Shown: positions 52,941 through 62,220, numbered from the stretch's first letter. The stretch: DNA of 64,000 nucleotides from Planctomyces sp. (GCA_019636235.1 JAHBXW010000013.1:62001-126000), one strand, 5' to 3'. Numbers and translations are program-made. Notes: a model not told the origin generated them from the letters alone.

Positions 52941-54347
52941 ATGGTTGTGGAACATGACGTTCCAACGGCGGGCGAAGTCGGCCGCATTCTGCAGCATCTG
53001 CAGTCGCAGCTCGACGAGCGGCGCATCAAAAACTGGTTCGCCAGCGGGTCGACCCGCATGGAATGGCGCAGCGGCGCCCTCTGCATCTATGCGGCCAGCC
53101 CCTACCTCATCGGCTGGATTCAGCGCCAGTTCCAGGCGGCGCTCGAAGACGCCGCGCGGCTCGTCGGCGGTCCCGCCGCCCGCGTGCAGTTCGAAATCGA
53201 CAACACGCTGAACCCCGCCACCCCCCGGGACGTTCCCCGGGCCATCGCGCCCGGCGTCCGCAGCGTCCCGCGGACCACGCCCGCTCCCGCTGCGCCGCGT
53301 CGGCAAAGCCCGCCGCTGTACGACCTCCGCCGGTTCGTCCGCGGCGCCTGCAACGAACTGGCGCTCACCGCCGTTCAAAGCCTCATCGAATACCCCGACA
53401 CCTGTCCGAACCCGATCTACCTGCACGGGGGCGTCGGCTGCGGCAAAACGCATCTGCTCGAAGGGCTGCGCGAAGGACTGCAGCGCAAGCATTCCTCCCT
53501 GCAGGTCCTGGCGCTGACCTCCGAGGAATTCGCCAACCTGTTCACCCAGGCGCTCGATTCCCGGTCGTTGCCCAGCTTCCGCCAGAAGTTTCGCAACGTC
53601 GACATCCTGCTGGTCGACGACGTGGACTTCTTCGACGGCAAACGCGTCATCCAGGAGGAGTTCCTGCATACGGTCAAACAACTGGCCCGGCAGCGGCGGC
53701 AGATCGTCGTCACCGCCGACCGGCATCCCAGGCTGCTGTCCCGCAGCAACGACGAACTGCTGAGCCTGTATCAGTCGGGCATCGTCTGCCGGATCGAGGC
53801 CCCGGACGCGGCCACGCGGTTGACCGTCGTCAAGCAGCTCGCCGACCGGATGAAGCTGAACGCGACGCACGACGCGCTGGAATTCGTGGCCTCCCGGTTC
53901 ACGCGGAATGTGCGGGAACTCGAAGGGGCGGTGCACTTTCTGGGGACCTGGCAGCAGGCGAACGAGAGCCGGATCACCGTGTCGACCGCCCGGGACGCCC
54001 TGGCGGCCCTCGTTCGCGACTGCGTGAAGATCGTCCGCCTGGCGGACGTCGAACATGCTGTGTGCAACCTGTTCGGCCTGCCGCCGGACGAACTCCGGTC
54101 GGCGAAGCGTCAGCGGTCCGTCTCCGAGCCCCGGATGCTGGCGATGTATTTGTCGCGCCGGCTGACGCAGGCCGCCTACACGGAAATCGGCGGCTATTTC
54201 GGCGGCCGGAACCACAGCACCGTGATGTCGGCCGAGCGGAAGATCAACGACTTGGTGAAGAGTCGGGCCTCGGTGCGGATCGCGGCCCAGGACTGGCCGA
54301 TGTCGGAACTCGTAGCGACGCTGGAACAGCAGCTCAAGGCGGTGTGA
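52941..54347 (+). CDS. dnaA: Chromosomal replication initiator DnaA
   Basis: The protein has 468 residues; the ATG follows GGGGAG at 6 bases. Domain I is present (LDERRIKNWFASGSTRMEWR), a short linker follows, and the AAA+ domain has Walker A GGVGCGKTH (~163-171) and Walker B ILLVDDVDFF. The domain IV DNA-binding signature reads YTEIGGYFGGRNHSTVMSAE, complete at the helix-turn-helix. Upstream and downstream genes are a GNAT gene and fae, not rpmH, dnaN or gyrB, so this locus is not a classical origin. Planctomycetes often carry unusual or multiple dnaA contexts. Whether another dnaA copy exists elsewhere cannot be seen here. Confidence 0.93.
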   Translation: MVVEHDVPTAGEVGRILQHLQSQLDERRIKNWFASGSTRMEWRSGALCIYAASPYLIGWIQRQFQAALEDAARLVGGPAARVQFEIDNTLNPATPRDVPRAIAPGVRSVPRTTPAPAAPRRQSPPLYDLRRFVRGACNELALTAVQSLIEYPDTCPNPIYLHGGVGCGKTHLLEGLREGLQRKHSSLQVLALTSEEFANLFTQALDSRSLPSFRQKFRNVDILLVDDVDFFDGKRVIQEEFLHTVKQLARQRRQIVVTADRHPRLLSRSNDELLSLYQSGIVCRIEAPDAATRLTVVKQLADRMKLNATHDALEFVASRFTRNVRELEGAVHFLGTWQQANESRITVSTARDALAALVRDCVKIVRLADVEHAVCNLFGLPPDELRSAKRQRSVSEPRMLAMYLSRRLTQAAYTEIGGYFGGRNHSTVMSAERKINDLVKSRASVRIAAQDWPMSELVATLEQQLKAV

Positions 54348-54546
54348 CCGGCAAGGTCTTCCGTGCGGACGGCGCCGGTCATGACGCGGATCAGGCGCGC
54401 GGCCGCCGCATCGCCTTCGCCCCCGACTCCAGCGGCCCCGGCAACTGGCAAACCGGGGTAGCGCGTGGTATGACTCGCCCCGTCGAACGGGTGTCGTCTG
54501 CCATCATCGCAGGCGCGAAATCGGAAATATCTGGGGAGATCGCAGC

Positions 54547-55044
54547 ATGTCGTTTCAAGTCGGAGAGGCCCTCGTCGGTGATGGCAACGAGGTCGCGCAC
54601 ATCGATCTGATCATCGGCGACAAGTCCGGCCCGGCGGGCGTCGCGTTCGCCAACGCGCTGGCCAACCAGTCGTCCGGCCACAGCAACCTGCTGGCCGTGC
54701 TCGAGCCGAACCTGGCCGTCAAGCCGGCCACCGTGATGATCACGAAGGTCACCATCAAGGGCGCCAAGCAGGCCGTGCAGATGTTCGGCCCGGCCCAGTA
54801 CGCCGTCGCCAAGGCCGTCGCCGACTGCGTCGCCGATGGCGTGATCCCCAAGGATCAGTGCGAAAAGCTGTGCATCGTCTGCGGCGTGTTCATCCACTGG
54901 GAAGCGGCCGACGACAAGAAGATCTTCCAGTACAATTACGACGCGACCAAGTTGTCGATTCAGCGGGCCATGAAGAACCAGCCGGCCGCCGATGAAGTCG
55001 TCGCCAAGAAGGACTCCGCCAAGCACCCGTTCTCGGGCGTCTGA
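54547..55044 (+). CDS. fae: Formaldehyde-activating enzyme
   Basis: The 165-residue protein opens [20 protein letters not shown], including the conserved catalytic-site histidine (His18), and matches Fae throughout ([40 protein letters not shown]). Fae condenses formaldehyde with tetrahydromethanopterin to methylene-H4MPT and is abundant in methylotrophs; planctomycetes use the pathway for formaldehyde detoxification or C1 oxidation. The ATG has GGGGAG 9 bases upstream. It is followed by a strong terminator and then mtdB, the next enzyme of the pathway. Confidence 0.96.
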   Translation: MSFQVGEALVGDGNEVAHIDLIIGDKSGPAGVAFANALANQSSGHSNLLAVLEPNLAVKPATVMITKVTIKGAKQAVQMFGPAQYAVAKAVADCVADGVIPKDQCEKLCIVCGVFIHWEAADDKKIFQYNYDATKLSIQRAMKNQPAADEVVAKKDSAKHPFSGV

Positions 55045-55069
55045 TCGGATTCTCCGCAACGGACCGTCG

Positions 55070-55097
55070 AGCCCAGGGGACATCCCCTGGGCTTTTT
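55070..55097 (+). terminator. Intrinsic terminator/attenuator between fae and mtdB
   Basis: A perfect 10-bp stem (55070-55079 with 55084-55093, AGCCCAGGGG) with an ACAT loop is followed by five T residues. It ends only 12 bases before the mtdB ATG, so readthrough would be needed for fae-mtdB co-transcription. This fits an arrangement giving much more Fae than MtdB. Confidence 0.85.
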
Positions 55098-55109
55098 CGT
55101 GAGAACTTC

Positions 55110-55961
55110 ATGAAACGCATCCTGATCCAGCTCGACACCGACCCCCTGCCCAGTGCGTTCGATCGCGTCGTCGCCATCGACGCCGACGTCGACCAGCTGT
55201 TCAGTTACGGCGGCGTGACTCCCGCCAACGCGACGGCTTTGGTGCACGGGGCGATCTTCACCCGCGCTCCGGCCGACTTGAAGAACACCGCGATCTTCAT
55301 CGGCGGCAGCCGCGCCGACGCGGGCGAGGCCGTGCTGGAGGCCGTCCGCAAAGCCTTCTTCGGCCCGATGCGCGTCTCCGCGATGCTGGATTCCAACGGT
55401 TCGAACACGACGGCGGCGGCGGCGGTCCGCGCGGCGTCGAAGCATGTGACGCTGGACGGCGCGCTGGCCGTCGTCCTGGGCGGGACGGGTCCGGTCGGGC
55501 ATCGGGCCGCGCAGATCCTCGCCTCGCAGGGCGCGACGGTCGTGGTCGTCTCCCGCGACAAGGACCGCGCGGACGCCGTGTGCCGCAACATCGCCGGGAT
55601 CCATCCCGACGCCCAGCTCCAGCCGGCCTCCCTCAGCGACGGCGCGGGACGGCTTCTGGAATCGGCGCAGATCCTGATCGCCGCCGGGGCCGCCGGAGCT
55701 CGGTTCTTTCAGGCGGACGAATGGCGGACGCCGACGCTGAAAACCGCCATCGACCTGAACGCCGTTCCCCCCGCCGGGCTGGATGGAATTGGGGCGACGG
55801 ACAAGGCCGCCGTCCACGGGGGCGTCACGTGTTACGGCGCGATCGGCGTGGGGGGCCTGAAAATGAAGATCCACAAGGCGGCCCTCGCGCGACTGTTCGA
55901 AAGCAACGACCGGATCATCGACACGGCCGAGGTGTACGGCCTGGCCACCGGACTCGCGTAA
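55110..55961 (+). CDS. mtdB: Methylene-tetrahydromethanopterin dehydrogenase (NAD(P)-dependent)
   Basis: The 283-residue protein has the MtdA/MtdB two-domain layout: an N-terminal substrate domain (MKRILIQLDTDPLPSAFDRV, LFSYGGVTPANATALVHGAI) and a Rossmann NAD(P) domain with VVLGGTGPVGHRAAQILASQ and VVVVSRDKDRA. The C-terminus has the family block GATDKAAVHGGVTCYGAIGV. It oxidises methylene-H4MPT to methenyl-H4MPT, directly after Fae. It lies 12 bases after the fae terminator, so it may depend on readthrough or on a promoter inside the hairpin region. Confidence 0.94.
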   Translation: MKRILIQLDTDPLPSAFDRVVAIDADVDQLFSYGGVTPANATALVHGAIFTRAPADLKNTAIFIGGSRADAGEAVLEAVRKAFFGPMRVSAMLDSNGSNTTAAAAVRAASKHVTLDGALAVVLGGTGPVGHRAAQILASQGATVVVVSRDKDRADAVCRNIAGIHPDAQLQPASLSDGAGRLLESAQILIAAGAAGARFFQADEWRTPTLKTAIDLNAVPPAGLDGIGATDKAAVHGGVTCYGAIGVGGLKMKIHKAALARLFESNDRIIDTAEVYGLATGLA

Positions 55962-56114
55962 GCGTGCGCCCGGCGCATCGGCGTGTGGTCCGGGGCTCGA
56001 TCAAGCGCCCTGCGGCTTGGGCGGCCGGCGGGAACTCTCGCATTCCCAGCCGATCGCGGGTACTCGTATCGGCACGTTCCGATCGATTCCGAAATCCCGC
56101 TCGACGAGGCGATC

Positions 56115-57491
56115 ATGATTCTGCACCTGCTGCGGTTGCTGACCGTTGCCGCCCTGCTGCTGCCCGGGCTCGGCAGGGGCGCGGCCGCGGACGAATGGCG
56201 GGCCGGACTGGCGCGGGTTGAGATCACGCCGCCCCGCCCGATGTGGATGTCGGGCTACTCGTCCCGGGATCGTCCGGCCCAGGGCACGCTGACGCCATTG
56301 TGGGCGAAGGTCGCCGTGCTGGAAGACTCAGCCGGCCGTCGGCTGGCGCTGGTAACTCTGGACCTGGTTGGCATCGATCGGGAGCTGTCGCAGGAACTCA
56401 AACGCGGGATCCGGGAAGCGGCGGGGATCGAGCCGGCGCGGGTCGCGCTGTGCTGTTCGCACACGCACACGGGGCCGGTTGTGAACCGCAACCTGCGGGC
56501 GATGTATCTGCTGGCGCTCGATGATTCGCAGTGGAGCCTGATTGCCGAGTATGCGGAGCTGCTGAAGGCGAATGTCGTGCGGGCCGTGCAGGAGGCGGTC
56601 GCTGATCTGCGTCCGGCGGAGCTGTCCTGGGGGACGGGCGAGGCGACATTCGCAGTGAATCGCCGCAACAATCCCGAGGACGAAGTGACGGCCCTGCGGG
56701 CGGCCGGCCAGTTGCAGGGGCCGGTCGATCACACCGTCCCGGTTCTGGCGATTCGCCGCGAGGGCCAGCTTTCCGCGGCCATCTTCGGCTACGCCTGCCA
56801 CGCGACCGTCCTGAGTTCCTATGAATGGTCGGGCGACTATCCGGGCTTCGCACAGATCGAACTCGAGCGACGGCATCCCGGCGTGCAGGCGATGTTCTGG
56901 GCGGGGTGCGGCGCCGATCAGAATCCATTGCCGCGGCGCGAAGTCGAACTCGCCCGGGAGTATGGACGGCAACTGGCGGCGGCCGTGGACGAGGTATTGG
57001 GGGGGCCGATGATGGCCATCCAGGGGCCGTCCCGGGCCGTGCTGCGCGAGATCGAACTGCCGTATGCGACTCTGCCGACGCGCGACGACCTCGACCGTCT
57101 GGCGGCGTCGGACACGGGTTACGAGGGGCGTCGAGCGCGGTTGCTGCTGGAGCAATGGGGCCAGGACGGGGAGCTGGCGGCCGCGTACCCGTATCCCGTT
57201 CAGGTGTGGCGGATCGGAGACGCTCCCGCGTGGGCGCTGCTGGGCGGGGAGGTCGTCGTGGATTTCGCGCTCCGGCTGACGGCGGACCATCCGGACCAGT
57301 CGGTCTGGGCGGCCGGATACGTCAACGATGTGATGGCGTACATTCCCTCGCTGCGCGTGCTTCGCGAGGGGCGGTACGAAGGGGGCGGGGCGATGGTGTA
57401 TTACGGGTTGCCCTCGGCCTGGGACGAATCGGTCGAGGAACGGATCGTGACGGAAGTGACCAGGCAGGTCTCGGAGACGTCCGCGCCCTGA
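56115..57491 (+). CDS. Secreted neutral/alkaline ceramidase-like hydrolase
   Basis: The protein has 458 residues; the ATG at 56115 has GAGG 5 bases upstream and opens a signal peptide (LHLLRLLTVAALLLPGLGRG). The family blocks GLARVEITPPRPMWMSGYSS, CSHTHTGP and FGYACHATVLSSYEWSGDYP match the catalytic domain of neutral ceramidases, in which these histidines bind zinc. The C-terminal immunoglobulin-like domain of full ceramidases is absent, as in many planctomycete relatives. The real substrate, ceramide or another amide, is not known. It lies upstream of the GH97 gene on the same strand. Confidence 0.85.
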   Translation: MILHLLRLLTVAALLLPGLGRGAAADEWRAGLARVEITPPRPMWMSGYSSRDRPAQGTLTPLWAKVAVLEDSAGRRLALVTLDLVGIDRELSQELKRGIREAAGIEPARVALCCSHTHTGPVVNRNLRAMYLLALDDSQWSLIAEYAELLKANVVRAVQEAVADLRPAELSWGTGEATFAVNRRNNPEDEVTALRAAGQLQGPVDHTVPVLAIRREGQLSAAIFGYACHATVLSSYEWSGDYPGFAQIELERRHPGVQAMFWAGCGADQNPLPRREVELAREYGRQLAAAVDEVLGGPMMAIQGPSRAVLREIELPYATLPTRDDLDRLAASDTGYEGRRARLLLEQWGQDGELAAAYPYPVQVWRIGDAPAWALLGGEVVVDFALRLTADHPDQSVWAAGYVNDVMAYIPSLRVLREGRYEGGGAMVYYGLPSAWDESVEERIVTEVTRQVSETSAP

Positions 57492-57625
57492 ACGGCGAAT
57501 GTCTCCCGGGGAGTCGTCCAGCAGGCGACCATGCGCTGTTCGTTCAGCGCGGCGCAGGTCACACTGTCGCGCGGCGATCGAATTCGCACTGAACCCTGGT
57601 CACGCGCTCTTCGGAAACTTTGCAC

Positions 57626-59617
57626 ATGCTTCTGCGCTGGATGTTCGTCGTCACGATCGCGCTCTGCATCGGCCGTCCGGCGTGCGGACAGGCGGTCGAC
57701 GCACTCGATCCGCTATCATCGCCCGATGGCGCCGTGCGACTGACGCTGCAGTTCACCGATGGGCGGCCCGCCGGTCGCGTCGCCTTCCGCGGAACGGACG
57801 TCTGTTCGCTGGCCTTCGGCCTCCAGTTCGCAGGCGAACGGCCGATTCGCGACAGCCTGAAGATCGTCGCTGCGCGGCGACAGTCGCATGACGAGACGTA
57901 CCTCGTGCCTGTCGGCAAGACGTCCTCCGCGCGGGATCATCACCAGGAACTGGTGCTGACGCTGCAGGAGCAGGCGGCGCCGAACCGCACCGTGGAGCTC
58001 GCCTTCCGCGCGTTCGAGGACGGCCTCGCCTTCCGGTACCAGCTGCCCGCCCAGGAGCCGCTGGCGTCGTTCGAGCTTGAACAGGAACTGACCGAGCTGA
58101 CATTCTCCGACGACGCGATCGCCCATCTGCTGCCGCTGAACGGTTACACGACGTCGTACGAGAAACACTACGAGACGCGTCCAGTCTCCCAGGTCGGCCC
58201 GCAGACGCTGATCGGTCTGCCGCTGCTGGTCCACCGGCCCCTCGAGGGGAACCCGCTGTGGATTGGCGTCACCGAGGCCAACCTCATCGACTATGCGGGC
58301 CTGTATCTCGCGGAGGCGGAGGGGCGACCTGGCACGCTCGCCGCGCGGCTGTCGCCCCTGCCGGGCCGCCGGGATGGCCTCAAAGTGTCCGCTTCCCTGC
58401 CGCACAGCACTCCGTGGCGCGTGCTGCTGCTCGGCGATGACCCTGGCCGGCTGATCGAATCGAACCTGGTGTTCCATCTCAGCGAACCATCAAAGATCGC
58501 CGACCCATCGTGGATCCGGCCGGGACGGACGACCTTCCCGTGGTGGAATGGCTACGTCCTCGAAGGGGCCGATTTCCAGCCGGGCGTGAACACGGCGACG
58601 ATGAAACGCTACATCGACTTCTGCGCCGAGCAGGGGATCGAATACCACTCGCTCGACGGGCTGGATGTCGCCTGGTACGGCGGACCGATCGCCCCCAACG
58701 GTCCCACCGACATCACCACGGCCGTCCCTGAAATCGATCTCCCGGACGTGCTGGACTACGCGAAGCGGAAGGGCGTGCGACTGCGGCTGTGGATGCATTG
58801 GATCGCGCTCCAGCGGCAGCTCGATGAAGCTCTGCCGGTCTACGAGCAATGGGGCATCGAAGGCATCATGGTCGACTTCATGGACCGGGATGATCAGGAA
58901 ATGGTCGCCTGGTACCACGAAGTCGCCGAAAAGTGCGCGAAGCATCGCCTGACGGTCACCTGGCATGGCGCCTACAAGCCGGTCGGGATGGAGCGGACGT
59001 GGCCCAACGTGCTGACTTCCGAGGCCGCCCTGAACCAGGAGTACAACAAGTGGGAGGGCCTCGGCACGCCGCCGGAACACAACCTGAACATCGCGTTCAT
59101 CCGGATGCTGGCCGGCCCGCTGGATTACCACCAGGGGGGGATGCGGTCGGTCCTGCCGGCCGATCACCGGCCCCGCAACGACGCGCCCTTCGTGCAGGGC
59201 ACGCGCGGGCACCAGCTGGCAATGTTCGTCGTTTACCTGAACCACCTGCCGATGCTCGCGGACACGCCCGAGGCGTACCGCGACCAGCCGGGGCTGGAAT
59301 TCCTGTGCCGCGTCCCCTGCAACTGGGACGAGACGCGCGTGCTGCACGCGGAGTTCGGGAACTGCCTGGTCGTCGCCCGACGGAATGGAACTGCCTGGTA
59401 TGTGGGCGGCATGACGGGCGCCGCCGGGCGGACGCTGGAACTGCCGCTGTCGTTTCTGGGCGACGGCGCGTTCCGCGCGGACTTCATTGAGGACGACCCT
59501 GCGGGTCCAACCCGGGCGACGACGCGATCGCTCTCCGTGCGGTCCGCGGACTCGCTCCGCGTGACGATCCCGGCCGCCGGCGGATTCGTGGCGACGTTGA
59601 CTCCCGAAGGCGAATGA
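57626..59617 (+). CDS. Glycoside hydrolase family 97 protein, secreted
   Basis: The 663-residue protein has a signal peptide (LLRWMFVVTIALCIGRPACG) and the GH97 layout: an N-terminal beta-sandwich (about 30-290, SSPDGAVRLTLQFTDGRPAG), a catalytic (beta/alpha)8 barrel (about 300-560) and a C-terminal domain. The barrel includes YIDFCAEQGIEYHSLDGLDV, GIEGIMVDFMDRDDQEMVAW and TWHGAYKPVGMERTWPNVLT, whose acidic residues are expected to be catalytic and calcium-binding. Family members are alpha-glucosidases or alpha-galactosidases, inverting or retaining according to subgroup; I cannot decide which. No susC/susD pair is present. It probably degrades external polysaccharide-derived sugars. Confidence 0.9.
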   Translation: MLLRWMFVVTIALCIGRPACGQAVDALDPLSSPDGAVRLTLQFTDGRPAGRVAFRGTDVCSLAFGLQFAGERPIRDSLKIVAARRQSHDETYLVPVGKTSSARDHHQELVLTLQEQAAPNRTVELAFRAFEDGLAFRYQLPAQEPLASFELEQELTELTFSDDAIAHLLPLNGYTTSYEKHYETRPVSQVGPQTLIGLPLLVHRPLEGNPLWIGVTEANLIDYAGLYLAEAEGRPGTLAARLSPLPGRRDGLKVSASLPHSTPWRVLLLGDDPGRLIESNLVFHLSEPSKIADPSWIRPGRTTFPWWNGYVLEGADFQPGVNTATMKRYIDFCAEQGIEYHSLDGLDVAWYGGPIAPNGPTDITTAVPEIDLPDVLDYAKRKGVRLRLWMHWIALQRQLDEALPVYEQWGIEGIMVDFMDRDDQEMVAWYHEVAEKCAKHRLTVTWHGAYKPVGMERTWPNVLTSEAALNQEYNKWEGLGTPPEHNLNIAFIRMLAGPLDYHQGGMRSVLPADHRPRNDAPFVQGTRGHQLAMFVVYLNHLPMLADTPEAYRDQPGLEFLCRVPCNWDETRVLHAEFGNCLVVARRNGTAWYVGGMTGAAGRTLELPLSFLGDGAFRADFIEDDPAGPTRATTRSLSVRSADSLRVTIPAAGGFVATLTPEGE

Positions 59618-59647
59618 TGCGGCGCTGCGGCGGCGCGGTCTCCTCGA

Positions 59648-60238
59648 TCACTTCGCTTCGGTCGTCGCCCGCGGCACGTCGTCCGGCAGCCCCCGCGGCG
59701 TGAACCGCAGACGAATGTCCCCCTGACAGCACTCGCAGGGTTTGATCTCGTACATGGGGATCGCGCAGATGTCGCACCAGTAGTCGATGTGCTGCGTCCG
59801 GCCGCGCTCATCCTCGGCGAACACTGTCAGCGTCTGCAGGTACGGAATCCCCGGCCGGCTGAACGCCACGAGGTGCACCGTCCGGTCGCGCAGCCGCTCG
59901 TCCTGATAGAACGCCCTGCCCCGCCAGTCCGCCAGAATCGGATGCAGCCCGCCCGACTCCGTCTCCAGAACGACGTGCGACTCCATTTCCTCCGTGAACC
60001 GGATGTCCCGGCGGCGCAGCGCATCCGCCAGCAGCACGACGCGGCCGGAATGCAGCCGCTTCTCGATTCCAGGCGGCGTGTCCGAGGCGACCTGTTCGGC
60101 GGCGGCCTGCTCCCGGGGCGGGTCAGACCCGTCGGGCGGCGGGGCGGATTCGACGGCGTCCTCGGCACGGCCGGCGGTCGGCCACCACCACGCGGCGGCC
60201 AGCGCTCCCAGAATGCTCCGGCGGGGGATCAGCGTCAT
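59648..60238 (-). CDS. Secreted protein with two cysteine pairs, unknown
   Basis: The 196-residue protein starts at the ATG with GAGG about 10 bases upstream and has a Tat-like signal (PRRSILGALAAAWWWPTAGR). The C-terminal third contains CDICAIPMYEIKPCECC, two cysteine pairs that could hold zinc, iron or a disulfide network. The central part reads as beta-rich (LHPILADWRGRAFYQDERLR). No family is recognised. The gene is convergent with the GH97 gene and 32 bases downstream of the M20 peptidase gene on the same strand, so it may be co-transcribed with it. Confidence 0.7.
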   Translation of the reverse strand: MTLIPRRSILGALAAAWWWPTAGRAEDAVESAPPPDGSDPPREQAAAEQVASDTPPGIEKRLHSGRVVLLADALRRRDIRFTEEMESHVVLETESGGLHPILADWRGRAFYQDERLRDRTVHLVAFSRPGIPYLQTLTVFAEDERGRTQHIDYWCDICAIPMYEIKPCECCQGDIRLRFTPRGLPDDVPRATTEAK

Positions 60239-60270
60239 GACTTCGGGTCCTCGCATCGCGCCGCGGGAGG

Positions 60271-61575
60271 CTACTCCACGCGCGGCGGCATCAGGGACAG
60301 CAGGGCCTGCGTCGACGCCACCAACCCCGTCCGCAGCGCCGGGCGGACATCCGGAGCATACTTCGCCGAATGCAGCGTCGGCAGCGGCCGGCCTTCCCGG
60401 CGCGCGGCCTCAATTTCGTCCGGATTGACCGTGCCCAACCGGAACATGAACACCGGCACGCCCGCCAGGCTGTAGAAGCTGAAGTCCTCGCCCCCCATCA
60501 CGGGCTCGACCGGCAGAACGTTCTCCTCGCCCAGGACCGCTTCGAAACTGGGCACGACCCGCATCACCAGCCCCTCGTCGTTGAACACGGCCGGCGTGCC
60601 TTCATCGAACGTCACTGTCGGCTCCGGCGCCCCGAAGCTTTCCGCGACGGCGAACGCCTTCCGGCGGATCGACTCGTGCAGCCGGTCCCGCACGGCCGGA
60701 TCGTAACTGCGGATCGTCAACTGCAATCGACACTCGTCCGAAATGATGTTGTGCTTCGACCCGCCGTGAATCGAGCCGACAGTGATCACGGCCGGTTCGA
60801 ACGGGGAGATCTCGCGGCTGACGATCGTCTGCAGGTCCAGCACGAGTTGCGCGGCCTGGACGATGGGATCGATGCAGCCCTCGGGGCGGGAGCCGTGACC
60901 GCCGCGGCCGCGGACGACGATGTCGCAACTGTCGGTGTTGGCGCACACATACCCGGCCCGCCAGCCGACGCGCCCCGTCGCCATCGACGAGTCGCAGTGC
61001 AGCGCCAGCGCGAACTGCGGCTTGGGCAGCCGGGTGAACAGGCCGTCTTCAATCATCCGCTGCGCGCCGTTGCCGCGCTCTTCCGCGGGCTGGGCGACCA
61101 GCATCGCCGTACCGGTCCAGTCGTGGCGATGCGCCGCGAGAAATCGGGCCACGCCGATGAAATTCGTCATGTGCAGGTCATGCCCGCAGGCGTGCATCAG
61201 TCCCGATTCCGCGCCCCCGGCGGCGACGGCCGTCTTCGTCGACGCGAACGGCAGCCCGGTCTCCTCCGCGACGGGCAGCGCATCGAGATCGCAGCGGAAC
61301 ATCACAGTCGGCCCGTTGCCGTTCTTCAGCAGGCCGACGACTCCATGCCCGCCGACGCCCGTTGTCACTTCGCAGCCGGCGGCCTGCAGTTCGTCCGCGA
61401 TGCGACGGGCCGTCTCCCGCTCCTCGAACGACAGTTCGGGATTCTGGTGCAGGTGCTCGTAGAGGGGAATCAGTCGTTCCACTTCCGCATCGGCCCAGGC
61501 ATGCACATCGGCCGCACGCGCGCCGGACGCGGCCAGGATCACGCAGGCTGTGACGGCAACCAGACACCGGAGCAT
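60271..61575 (-). CDS. Secreted M20D-family amidohydrolase/peptidase
   Basis: The 434-residue protein has a signal peptide (LVAVTACVILAASGARA). Metal-binding blocks are VMFRCDLDALPVAEETGLPF and MHACGHDLHMTNFIGVARFL, with the catalytic glutamates in QPAEERGNGAQRMIEDGLF. A later MGGEDFSFY adds the last metal ligand. This is the IAA-amino-acid hydrolase/hippuricase/aminoacylase subgroup (M20D), which cleaves N-acyl or N-carbamoyl amino acids using two metal ions. Export outside the cytoplasm is less common in this family. The substrate is not known. Confidence 0.9.
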   Translation of the reverse strand: MLRCLVAVTACVILAASGARAADVHAWADAEVERLIPLYEHLHQNPELSFEERETARRIADELQAAGCEVTTGVGGHGVVGLLKNGNGPTVMFRCDLDALPVAEETGLPFASTKTAVAAGGAESGLMHACGHDLHMTNFIGVARFLAAHRHDWTGTAMLVAQPAEERGNGAQRMIEDGLFTRLPKPQFALALHCDSSMATGRVGWRAGYVCANTDSCDIVVRGRGGHGSRPEGCIDPIVQAAQLVLDLQTIVSREISPFEPAVITVGSIHGGSKHNIISDECRLQLTIRSYDPAVRDRLHESIRRKAFAVAESFGAPEPTVTFDEGTPAVFNDEGLVMRVVPSFEAVLGEENVLPVEPVMGGEDFSFYSLAGVPVFMFRLGTVNPDEIEAARREGRPLPTLHSAKYAPDVRPALRTGLVASTQALLSLMPPRVE

Positions 61576-61917
61576 GGTCGGACCTTTCTGCCACCAGGCG
61601 GGACATCCGCTCCAAGTCTAACGGAAAGGCCGCGCCCCGGCAGAGCGCGCGCGTGATGGGGACTCGTCGTGCGCCCTGATCGGCTTCTCCGACCGTCAGT
61701 GCGGCAGCGCCAGGGGGCCTGGCTGGGCGAATGGCCGAGTTTTGGCTGAGTTTGCGTTCATCTACCGCCGGGGCCGTTTTTTCAGAAATTCGTTGCCGGC
61801 CGGAAAAGTTGGCATGCTGGAGAAGGCCGAATTGTTACGATGTCGACGCACGACGGGACGAATCCCGTGACTGTTTCTCGGGTCCGTCGGCAAGTCTGTT
61901 CTGAGAGCTGGTGACTG
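61576..61917. other. 342-base intergenic region and cold-shock gene leader
   Basis: It separates the divergent M20 and cold-shock genes. A 6-bp stem with CGAA loop occurs at 61853-61868 (ACGGGA/TCCCGT), inside what is probably the cold-shock 5' leader. T-rich sequence lies around 61779-61785. No gene is seen. Structured long leaders are usual for cspA-type genes, but the RNA start site is not visible. Confidence 0.45.
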
Positions 61918-62115
61918 ATGGCTGAAGGCACGATCAAGAAAATCACGGACAAGGGCTTCGGGTTCATCGACACGGGGCGCGGTGGAGATCTGTTCTTCCA
62001 CTCGTCCAATGTCGAGGGCGGCCGGTTCGACCAGCTGTACGAAGGTCAGAAAGTGACCTTCACGGAAGGTCGCGGGCCGAAGGGTGCGCGGGCCGAGAAC
62101 GTGACTCCGGCCTGA
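61918..62115 (+). CDS. Cold-shock domain protein
   Basis: This 65-residue protein is a single cold-shock domain: MAEGTIKKITDKGFGFIDTG carries RNP1 (KGFGFI) and DLFFHSSNVEGG carries RNP2 (LFFHSS). It ends TEGRGPKGARAENVTPA. It binds single-stranded RNA or DNA and melts secondary structure. Like planctomycete relatives it is short, with a lysine-poor C-terminus. It has its own leader and a strong terminator 30 bases after the stop, so it is monocistronic. Confidence 0.95.
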   Translation: MAEGTIKKITDKGFGFIDTGRGGDLFFHSSNVEGGRFDQLYEGQKVTFTEGRGPKGARAENVTPA

Positions 62116-62145
62116 GCCGGATCCATCGCGGATCGCAATTGCAGG

Positions 62146-62179
62146 GAGCCGGCGCGAGTCGCCGGCTCTCTTTGTTTTT
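62146..62179 (+). terminator. Intrinsic terminator after cold-shock gene
   Basis: A perfect 9-bp stem (62146-62154 with 62160-62168, GAGCCGGCG) with a 5-base loop is followed by a T-rich tract at 62169-62179. It lies 30 bases after the cold-shock stop and ends its transcript. Confidence 0.88.
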
Positions 62180-62220
62180 GGCCCCGGCTCTGTGCGGAGC
62201 ACGGCGCATTCCCCCGTCGA

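Noticed and set aside
55380-55430. tRNA T-loop-like GGTTCGAACAC
   Set aside because: It lies inside mtdB and has no acceptor, D or anticodon arms around it.
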